Positions 56,932 to 64,000 of a stretch of DNA of 64,000 nt are shown one piece after another (within the stretch, counting starts at the first letter, position 1; every line of letters begins with the position of its first letter). Where the stretch lies: NCBI GenBank assembly GCA_015068425.1, contig SVKK01000001.1, positions 104,830-168,829 on the forward strand. Direction: 5' to 3'. The position numbers were made by a program, and so were the translations under genes. The stretch comes from Oscillospiraceae bacterium. Its GTDB lineage: Bacteria; Bacillota; Clostridia; Oscillospirales; Oscillospiraceae. Below the pieces are notes generated by a model. That model searched no databases, was not told the DNA's origin, and saw only the letters and a program-made list of their open reading frames with translations.

Positions 56932-58020
56932 ATGAAAAAAGACGTAATAGATATTCTCGACCTCTCCACCGAGGAAATTGACGGTCTTATCGCCACCGCC
57001 GAGGATATAATCGCCCATCCCGACGCGTATGCGGAAAAATGCGCTCGCAAAAAGCTGGCAACTCTCTTTTATGAGCCCTCCACCCGCACAAGACTCAGCT
57101 TTGAGTCCGCAATGTATGAGCTTGGCGGACATGTAATCGGTTTTTCCGATGCCACCAACTCCTCCGTTTCCAAGGGCGAGAGCGTTGCCGACACCGCCAA
57201 AACCGTCAATTGCTTCGCGGACATAATCGCTATGCGCCACCCCAAGGAGGGCGCGCCCTATGTTGCCAGCCTCAACTGCTCCATCCCCGTTATCAACGCA
57301 GGCGACGGCGGTCACAACCACCCCACCCAGACTCTCACCGACCTGCTCACCATCCACCGTGAAATGGGCAGATTTGAAGGACTCACCGTGGGCTGCTGCG
57401 GCGACCTGAAGTTCGGACGCACCGTCCATTCCCTTCTATCCGCAATGAGCCGTTACGAAGGCGTGCGCTTCGTTCTCATCTCACCCGAAGAGCTCCGTAT
57501 TCCCGAGCATGTCCGCACCGAAATTCTGGATAAGCAGGGCATCAGCTATGAAGAAGTGCGCTCTCTGGAAGAGGCTATGCCCAAGCTGGATATCCTCTAT
57601 ATGACCAGAGTTCAGCGGGAGCGCTTTGCCAGCGAGGAAGAGTATCTCCGCCTTAAGGACAGCTATATCCTCACCCCCGAAAAGCTTCTCACCGCCAAAG
57701 CGGATATGCGCATTCTCCATCCTCTGCCCCGTGTAAACGAGATAAGCGTAGGCGTGGACGCGGATGAGCGCGCCGCCTACTTCCGTCAGGTTCATAACGG
57801 AAAATATATCCGTATGGCTCTCATACTGAAGCTTCTGGAAAACAACGCCAATGGCGCTAAAAAATCCAGCCTGCCTCCCGAGGAAACTCTCCGCCGTGAT
57901 CTTAAGTGCAGCCATATACGCTGCATAACCGGCATTGAGCAGGAGCTTCCCCATATCTTCCGCCGCACCGATGGCGAAGACGGTGTATACCGCTGCATCT
58001 ACTGCGACACCAAGGCGTAA
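56932..58020 (+). CDS. pyrB: Aspartate carbamoyltransferase catalytic subunit fused to a PyrI-like zinc-binding domain
   Basis: [31 protein letters not shown]-terminal [39 protein letters not shown]. Confidence 0.92.
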   Translation: MKKDVIDILDLSTEEIDGLIATAEDIIAHPDAYAEKCARKKLATLFYEPSTRTRLSFESAMYELGGHVIGFSDATNSSVSKGESVADTAKTVNCFADIIAMRHPKEGAPYVASLNCSIPVINAGDGGHNHPTQTLTDLLTIHREMGRFEGLTVGCCGDLKFGRTVHSLLSAMSRYEGVRFVLISPEELRIPEHVRTEILDKQGISYEEVRSLEEAMPKLDILYMTRVQRERFASEEEYLRLKDSYILTPEKLLTAKADMRILHPLPRVNEISVGVDADERAAYFRQVHNGKYIRMALILKLLENNANGAKKSSLPPEETLRRDLKCSHIRCITGIEQELPHIFRRTDGEDGVYRCIYCDTKA

Positions 58021-58028
58021 ATATTGCT

Positions 58029-58070
58029 AAAAAAGCCGCAACGTTCAAAGGAATGTTGCGGCTTTTTTAC
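58029..58070 (+). terminator. Rho-independent terminator of pyr operon
   Basis: aaaaaagccgcaacgttc-aaag-gaatgttgcggctttttta. Confidence 0.85.
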
Positions 58071-58099
58071 AGTTGTTTTATTCCTCTATGAGGTGTAAA

Positions 58100-59515
58100 A
58101 TGCTTTTTATGGATAATGTAATTAAGCAAAAACAGAATAAGGGACCCCGCACAACGCGGAACATGACAAGCGGCAACATATATAAGCATATGCTCTCTTT
58201 TGCCCTGCCCATTCTCCTCAGTCAGGTGTTCCAGCAGCTTTATAACACTGCCGATGCCTTCATAGTGGGCAGACTTCTGGGTACCAGTTCCCTTGCGGCG
58301 GTAAGCTCCTCCGGCCCTCTCATTCATCTTATGATAAGCTTCCTTATCGGTATGGGTATGGCCACCAGCGCCGTTATCGGACGCTACTTCGGAGCAAACG
58401 AGCCTGAGAACGTCAGCAAGGCAATCCATACCAACATCGCCTTCGGTCTTTTGTCCGGCGCGGTACTTACGGTTTTCGGTATTATTTTCACACCCACCCT
58501 CCTTCGCTGGATAAACACTGACCCACAGGTAATGAAGGAAGCCACCGCATATTTTCGCACATATTTCGCGGGAATTATCACTATTGTTCTCTATAACAGC
58601 TGCAAGGGTATTATGAACGCCCTCGGTGACAGCCGCCGTCCTCTTTACTACCTCATCTATTCCTCCCTGCTTAACATCGTCCTTGACCTTCTTTTCATCG
58701 GTGTTTTCCATTGGGGAGTATGGTCGGCAGCCTTTGCAACCGTAATAAGTCAGGCCAGCGCCTTTGTATTCTGCCTTGTCCACCTTTTGAAAAAGGGACA
58801 TATCTATTCTGTTTATCCCCGCCGCATCCGCTTCCACAAGGGAATTTTCGGAGAAATTGTCCGAATTGGTCTTCCCGCCGGCGTTCAGAACAGCGTTATC
58901 GGTCTTGCCAATGTTGTTGTTCAAAGCCAGATCAACTCCTTCGGCATGCTTGCTATGGCGGCCTACGGAGTGCACAGCAAGATAGAGGGCTTTGCCTTCC
59001 TGCCCATAATGAGCTTCAACATGGCAATCAGCACCTTCATAAGCCAGAATTTGGGAGCTAAAGAATATGACCGAGCCAAAAAAGGTGCCCGTTTCGGCAT
59101 ACTTCTTGCCGTTTTGCTCGCTCAGTGCATAGGCGTTGCGGTATTCCTTTTCGCACCGGAGCTTGTTGCCGTCTTTGACAGCAACCCCGGAGTTGTGGAG
59201 CTTGGCGCGCTGCAGGCCCGCACCCTGGCCGCTTTCTACTTCCTTTTGTCCTTCTCCCATTCCATAGCCGCCGTATGCCGTGGCGCAGGCAAGACCTTTG
59301 TCCCAATGATGGTTATGATAGTTGTATGGTGCGGTATTCGTCTTGTATATATTTTCTGCATTATGCACTTTGTGGGCGAAATACGCTTTGTCTATTGGGC
59401 ATATCCCTTCACATGGGTTATAAGCTCGGTGATTTATCTATTCTACTATCTGTTTTCCGACTGGGTCCACGGCTTCGAAAAACCCCGTAAACCCCTTTTC
59501 CGCAAAGCCGCTTGA
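58100..59515 (+). CDS. MATE family efflux transporter
   Basis: MATE fold sequence ALPILLSQVFQQLYNTADAFIVGRLLGTSSLAAVS. Confidence 0.93.
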   Translation: MLFMDNVIKQKQNKGPRTTRNMTSGNIYKHMLSFALPILLSQVFQQLYNTADAFIVGRLLGTSSLAAVSSSGPLIHLMISFLIGMGMATSAVIGRYFGANEPENVSKAIHTNIAFGLLSGAVLTVFGIIFTPTLLRWINTDPQVMKEATAYFRTYFAGIITIVLYNSCKGIMNALGDSRRPLYYLIYSSLLNIVLDLLFIGVFHWGVWSAAFATVISQASAFVFCLVHLLKKGHIYSVYPRRIRFHKGIFGEIVRIGLPAGVQNSVIGLANVVVQSQINSFGMLAMAAYGVHSKIEGFAFLPIMSFNMAISTFISQNLGAKEYDRAKKGARFGILLAVLLAQCIGVAVFLFAPELVAVFDSNPGVVELGALQARTLAAFYFLLSFSHSIAAVCRGAGKTFVPMMVMIVVWCGIRLVYIFCIMHFVGEIRFVYWAYPFTWVISSVIYLFYYLFSDWVHGFEKPRKPLFRKAA

Positions 59516-59540
59516 CAAGTGCACTACGGACGCTTAAAAT
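59512..59540 (+). promoter_or_regulatory. Promoter of met leader/metY operon
   Basis: TTGACA-17-TAAAAT overlapping the MATE gene stop. Confidence 0.75.
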
Positions 59541-59581
59541 AATATAAGATTTGGAAATTTCAGAAAGGAGGCGCAGATATT

Positions 59582-59641
59582 ATGAAGATGAATATGGTCT
59601 CTTCCATGATGATGCCCTGCGCCGTCTTCGGTTGTTTCTGA
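59582..59641 (+). CDS. Met/Cys-rich leader peptide
   Basis: MKMNMVSSMMMPCAVFGCF*, RBS aaaggagg 5'; followed by terminator and metY. Confidence 0.8.
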   Translation: MKMNMVSSMMMPCAVFGCF

Positions 59642-59662
59642 GTTTTCGGAAAAGCTTTACTG

Positions 59663-59698
59663 AAGGCGGCTGAGAGTGCATCTCAAGCCGCCTTTTTT
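59663..59698 (+). terminator. Attenuator terminator after Met leader peptide
   Basis: aaggcggctgaga-gtgca-tctcaagccgcctttttt. Confidence 0.85.
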
Positions 59699-59720
59699 AG
59701 TGTGAATAAGGAGAGATATT

Positions 59721-61004
59721 ATGGCAGACAAAAACCTTGGAACCAAATGCGTGCAGGCCGGTTACACCCCCGGCAACGGTGAGCCCCGCCAGATTCCCAT
59801 AATCCAGAGCACCACTTTCAAATATGATTCCAGCGCCGAAATGGGCAAGCTTTTTGACCTTGAGGCCAGCGGATATTTCTACAGCCGCCTCCAGAATCCC
59901 ACCAATGACTATGTTGCAGCCAAGATTGCATCTCTTGAAGGTGGAAGCGCAGCTATGCTCACCTCTTCCGGTCAGGCGGCCAACTTCTACGCCGTTTTCA
60001 ACATTGCCTCCTGCGGTGACCATGTTGTATCCTCCGCCAGCATCTATGGCGGCACCTATAACCTTTTCGCCGTGACTATGAAGCGTATGGGCATTGAGTT
60101 CACCTTTGTTTCCCCCGACTGCAGCGAGGAAGAGCTGGAGAAAGCCTTCCGCCCCAACACCAAGGCAGTTTTTGGTGAGACTATCGCAAACCCCGCACTC
60201 ACCGTTCTTGATATAGAAAAGTTCGCTAAGGCCGCCCATGCCCACGGAGTTCCCCTCATCGTGGACAACACCTTTGCAACTCCCATCAACTGCCGTCCCT
60301 TTGAGTGGGGCGCCGACATAGTCACCCACTCCACCACCAAGTATATGGACGGTCATGGCGGCGCGCTTGGCGGCTGCATTGTTGACTCCGGCAAATTCGA
60401 CTGGACCGCCCACGCAGAAAAGTTCCCCGGTCTCTGCACTCCAGATGACAGCTATCACGGCGTTACCTATACCCAGCGCTTTGGTCTTGAAGGTGCCTTC
60501 ATTACCAAGTGTACCGCCCAGCTTATGCGTGACTTTGGTTCAATTCAGGCTCCTCAGAATGCCTATTATCTGAATCTCGGTCTTGAGAGTCTCCACCTCA
60601 GAGTAAAGCGCCATTGCGAAAATGCCCAGGCAATAGCCGAGTATCTCCAGCAGCACGAAAAAATCTCCTGGGTCAAATACTGCGGTCTTCCCGGAGACGA
60701 ATACTATGAGCTTGGTCAGAAGTATCTTCCCAACGGCTCCTGCGGCGTTGTTTCCTTCGGAGTGAAGGGCGGAAGGGCTGCAGCTGAGGAGTTTATGGGT
60801 AATCTTCGCATTGCCGCTATTGAAACCCATGTTGCTGACGCACGCACCTGCTGCCTCCATCCCGCCAGCGCCACCCACCGTCAGATGAACGACGCAGAGC
60901 TTGCCGCCGCCGGTGTTACTCCCGACCTTGTCCGCCTCAGTGTTGGCATTGAAGATGCCGCTGACCTTATTGCCGATCTGGAACAGGCCCTCGCCAAAAT
61001 ATAA
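59721..61004 (+). CDS. metY: O-acetylhomoserine sulfhydrylase / PLP-dependent Cys/Met metabolism enzyme
   Basis: TKCVQAGYTPGNGEPRQIPIIQSTTFKYDSSAEMGKLFDLEASGYFYSRLQNPT; HSTTKYMDGHGGALGG. Confidence 0.9.
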   Translation: MADKNLGTKCVQAGYTPGNGEPRQIPIIQSTTFKYDSSAEMGKLFDLEASGYFYSRLQNPTNDYVAAKIASLEGGSAAMLTSSGQAANFYAVFNIASCGDHVVSSASIYGGTYNLFAVTMKRMGIEFTFVSPDCSEEELEKAFRPNTKAVFGETIANPALTVLDIEKFAKAAHAHGVPLIVDNTFATPINCRPFEWGADIVTHSTTKYMDGHGGALGGCIVDSGKFDWTAHAEKFPGLCTPDDSYHGVTYTQRFGLEGAFITKCTAQLMRDFGSIQAPQNAYYLNLGLESLHLRVKRHCENAQAIAEYLQQHEKISWVKYCGLPGDEYYELGQKYLPNGSCGVVSFGVKGGRAAAEEFMGNLRIAAIETHVADARTCCLHPASATHRQMNDAELAAAGVTPDLVRLSVGIEDAADLIADLEQALAKI

Positions 61005-61031
61005 AAACGCCCCGAAAGGAGCCACCTCCCT

Positions 61032-61952
61032 ATGCCAATTAAAATTCCCAATGACCTTCCCGCCACACAAACACTAAACAGCGAAAACATCTTTGTTATG
61101 ACGGAAACCCGGGCTATAACCCAGGATATCCGCCCTCTTCAGATACTCCTGCTAAATCTGATGCCCACCAAAATTGTCACTGAAACTCAGCTGGCAAGAC
61201 TTCTGGGCAACACCCCCCTGCAGGTTGAGCTGGAGCTTATGCAGATGCGGGGGCACGTATCCAAAAACACCGCCAGTGAGCATATGTTCAAGTTCTACAC
61301 CACCTTTGACAGGATATGCGACCGCTACTATGACGGTATGATAATCACAGGGGCTCCCGTTGAGCTTATGGACTTTGAGGAAGTTGACTACTGGGATGAG
61401 CTCTGTGAGATAATGGATTGGAGCAAAAGCCACGTCCACAGCGTTTTTCATATTTGCTGGGGCGCTCAGGCCGCTCTCTACCATCACTACGGCATCCCTA
61501 AATACACTCTTGACGAGAAGCTTTTCGGCGTTTTCCCCCACACTGTGGAACGCCGCAGCAATATGCTTCTTCGCGGCTTTGATGAAGTGTTTATGGCTCC
61601 CCATTCCCGCCATACAAGCGTGCGCCGTGAGGATATTGAGACCTGCCCTCAGCTGAAAATCCTCGCTTCCTCTCCCGAGGCCGGAGTTTATGCCCTTGCC
61701 ACAGAGGGCGGCAGACAGGTTTTCATCACCGGACACAGTGAATACGACCGGGAAACATTGAAGCTTGAGTATGAGCGGGATAAAAAGCAGGGTCTCCCTA
61801 TTCATGTCCCCCATAACTACTTCCCCAACGATGATGACACTAAAGAGCCTCTTGTTACCTGGCGCAGCCACGCCAATCTTCTCTACCAAAACTGGCTTAA
61901 CTACTTTGTCTATCAGACCACCCCCTATGATCTCAATACTCTCGCAAAATAA
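61032..61952 (+). CDS. metA: Homoserine O-acetyl/succinyltransferase
   Basis: [28 protein letters not shown]...[36 protein letters not shown]. Confidence 0.95.
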   Translation: MPIKIPNDLPATQTLNSENIFVMTETRAITQDIRPLQILLLNLMPTKIVTETQLARLLGNTPLQVELELMQMRGHVSKNTASEHMFKFYTTFDRICDRYYDGMIITGAPVELMDFEEVDYWDELCEIMDWSKSHVHSVFHICWGAQAALYHHYGIPKYTLDEKLFGVFPHTVERRSNMLLRGFDEVFMAPHSRHTSVRREDIETCPQLKILASSPEAGVYALATEGGRQVFITGHSEYDRETLKLEYERDKKQGLPIHVPHNYFPNDDDTKEPLVTWRSHANLLYQNWLNYFVYQTTPYDLNTLAK

Positions 61953-61987
61953 AAAAGCTCCCTTGCCAAAAGGCAAGGGAGTTTTTG
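61952..61987. terminator. Terminator between convergent metA and rplQ
   Basis: aaaaaagctcccttgcc-aaaa-ggcaagggagttttt. Confidence 0.8.
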
Positions 61988-62005
61988 TTTACGGAAAGAT
62001 CGAAC

Positions 62006-62347
62006 TTATACGAGCTCGATAACTGCCATCTCAGCAGCGTCACCACGGCGGGGTCCGATGCGGGTCACGCGGGTGTAGCCGCCCTGACGCTCAGCGTACT
62101 TGGGAGCGATCTCGTCGAAGAGCTTCTTAGCAACATCTTCGCGGGTGATGAAAGCGAGAGCCTGACGGTATGCAGCCAGATCCTTCTTCTTTCCGAGAGT
62201 TATCATTTTCTCAGCCATAGAGCCGATCTCTTTTGCGCGGGTGAAAGTGGTTTCCATTCTGCCGTTATCCAGGAAGTCAGTTACCTGCTGACGGAGCATA
62301 GCCATGCGCTGATCGGTGGTCTTGCCGAGTTTTCTAGTACCGGGCAT
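62006..62347 (-). CDS. rplQ: 50S ribosomal protein L17
   Basis: [40 protein letters not shown]. Confidence 0.97.
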   Translation of the reverse strand: MPGTRKLGKTTDQRMAMLRQQVTDFLDNGRMETTFTRAKEIGSMAEKMITLGKKKDLAAYRQALAFITREDVAKKLFDEIAPKYAERQGGYTRVTRIGPRRGDAAEMAVIELV

Positions 62348-62373
62348 TGTCGGTTTCCTCCTTGTCGGGAAAA

Positions 62374-63324
62374 TTAGTTGTTCTCTTCACTTGCCAGGCT
62401 AAGACCCATCATAGCGAGCTTATGCTCAACTTCTTCAAGGGACTTGCGGCCAAGGTTACGAACTTTAATCATTTCGTCCTGAGTCTTGCCAACCAGGTCT
62501 TCAACAGTGTTGATATTTGCTCTCTTCAGGCAATTGAAGCTGCGGACGGACAGATCCAGCTCTTCAATAGTCATTTCAAGAACCTTGTCTCTCTGCTGCT
62601 CAACTCTTTCAACAACAGTCTGGCGGGAGCTGATGTTCTCGCTCAGATCGGTGAAGATGGTGAAGTGGTCGCAGAGTATCTTTGCACCCAGGCTAACAGC
62701 ATCGCGAGCGGTGATGGTCTTGTCAGTCCATACCTCGATGGTCAGCTTGTCAAAGTCGGTCTGATTACCTACGCGGGTGTTTTCCACAGTGTAGTTAACC
62801 TTCAGTACAGGGGTGTAGATGGAGTCGACGGGAATGGTTCCAATTACTGCCTGTGCGGACTTATTTCTGTCAGCGGTGACATAACCTCTGCCGTGGCAGA
62901 TGGTCAGTTCCATACTGAGAGATGCGTCGGCGCTGAGGGTGGCGATATGGAGATCGGGATTGAGGATCTCAACTTCGCCATCTGCCTTAATGTCGCCGGC
63001 GGTCACTTCGCACTCGCCTGCAGCCTCGATGTAAACAGTCTTGGGGCCCTCGCAATGAAGTCTTGCGATGATGCTCTTGACGTTGAGGACGATCTCAGTG
63101 ACGTCTTCCTTAACACCGGGGATGGTTGCAAACTCGTGCTGAATTCCTGCGATCTTGATTGCGGTGACCGCAGTTCCGGGAAGAGAGGAGAGGAGCACTC
63201 TGCGGAGAGAGTTACCCAAAGTCGTGCCGTAGCCACGCTCGAGGGGTTCTACAACATATTTGCCGTAAGAATCATCAGACGGAGTCTCGATGCACTCGAT
63301 ACGGGGCTTTTTAATTTCAATCAT
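62374..63324 (-). CDS. rpoA: DNA-directed RNA polymerase alpha subunit
   Basis: [33 protein letters not shown]; alpha-[27 protein letters not shown]. Confidence 0.98.
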   Translation of the reverse strand: MIEIKKPRIECIETPSDDSYGKYVVEPLERGYGTTLGNSLRRVLLSSLPGTAVTAIKIAGIQHEFATIPGVKEDVTEIVLNVKSIIARLHCEGPKTVYIEAAGECEVTAGDIKADGEVEILNPDLHIATLSADASLSMELTICHGRGYVTADRNKSAQAVIGTIPVDSIYTPVLKVNYTVENTRVGNQTDFDKLTIEVWTDKTITARDAVSLGAKILCDHFTIFTDLSENISSRQTVVERVEQQRDKVLEMTIEELDLSVRSFNCLKRANINTVEDLVGKTQDEMIKVRNLGRKSLEEVEHKLAMMGLSLASEENN

Positions 63325-63403
63325 GCTTGATTTTACCCTCCTTCAATTTTTGTGTATTGCGCACATTTAAAAGGTTCAGCTTACCAATTTGAGGGTCTCT
63401 GTC

Positions 63404-64000
63404 TTACTTAGAATACAGCTCGACGATGAGGTGCTCTTCGATAGGCAGGTCGATGTCGTCTCTTGCGGGGTTGGCGACGACCTTAGCGATCATGTTGTTG
63501 GCATCATACTCAAGCCACTTGGGAGCCTGGGTGATGGAGTTGGCCTCAACATTGGACTTAATCTTCTCAAGGCCCTTGCTGGTCTCCTTCAGGGAGATAA
63601 CCATACCGGGCTTAACAAGGAAGCTGGGGATGTTGACCTTGCGGCCATTAACGGTGAAGTGACCGTGAGAAACCAGCTGACGGGCTTCTGCGCGGGTCAT
63701 AGCGAAACCGAGGCGGTAGACAACGTTGTCCAGGCGGCGCTCGATGGTGGTGAGAAGGTTCTCACCGGTCTGGCCGGGAGCCTTGGCTGCCTTTTCGTAG
63801 TACAGGCGGAACTGCTTTTCCAGAATGCCGTATACGAACTTAACTTTCTGCTTCTCCTTGAGCTGGAGAGCATACTCGCTCTGCTTTTTGCGGGTCTGAC
63901 CCTGGGGGTTGCGGATGGTCTCAGACTTGGATCCGCTGGTATAGCCCATGTAAGCAGGAGAAATGCCCAGCTGCTTGCAACGTTTTACGATGGGCTGCAT
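63404..64000 (-). CDS. rpsD: 30S ribosomal protein S4 (reaches window edge)
   Basis: [45 protein letters not shown]. Confidence 0.96.
   Translation of the reverse strand: MQPIVKRCKQLGISPAYMGYTSGSKSETIRNPQGQTRKKQSEYALQLKEKQKVKFVYGILEKQFRLYYEKAAKAPGQTGENLLTTIERRLDNVVYRLGFAMTRAEARQLVSHGHFTVNGRKVNIPSFLVKPGMVISLKETSKGLEKIKSNVEANSITQAPKWLEYDANNMIAKVVANPARDDIDLPIEEHLIVELYSK

Noticed and set aside
58067-59368. 433-aa minus-strand ORF
   Set aside because: Opposite the MATE transporter gene; shadow ORF.
59518-59720. SAM riboswitch or T-box before metY
   Set aside because: Leader is only ~180 nt, is occupied by the Met-rich ORF and one terminator, and shows no S-box or T-box landmark motifs by eye.

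Overview
Chromosomal window from a Gram-positive, spore-forming Clostridia-like bacterium. This is inferred from the cotJ spore-coat genes, the ORF families and the gene order. Core parts: a TRAP transporter (partial) with a divergent LysR gene; a TPR/LRR surface protein; hpf; an ABC exporter; a two-lysozyme SLH surface protein; an amino-acid ABC operon with a DapF-fold racemase-like gene; cotJABC; a pyrimidine operon (pyrC-carB-pyrK-D-F-E-B); a MATE pump; metY-metA; and rplQ-rpoA-rpsD. The middle (~17.6-46.2 kb) is a prophage-like element with podovirus-like structural genes, almost all on the minus strand. It has a repressor and operators, terS, terL, scaffold, capsid, adaptor, nozzle and portal genes, and lysis genes, but the ORF track shows no integrase or replication genes. 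Two unusual layers sit on it. (a) Two large polyvalent/polymorphic toxin-like proteins share N-terminal and pre-toxin modules but have different C-terminal domains (papain-fold deamidase-like; caspase-like), each followed by small immunity-like genes. (b) Between terS and terL lies a duplicated cassette array of six small 3-TM genes on the opposite strand. Each has its own TTGCAT-17-TATAAT promoter and terminator, and they are interleaved with large repeat-containing proteins. Outside the prophage, the clearest regulatory discovery candidate is a Met-rich leader peptide plus terminator ahead of metY-metA. PyrB also carries a PyrI-like zinc domain fused at its C-terminus. All calls come from reading sequence and translations; no searches were run.
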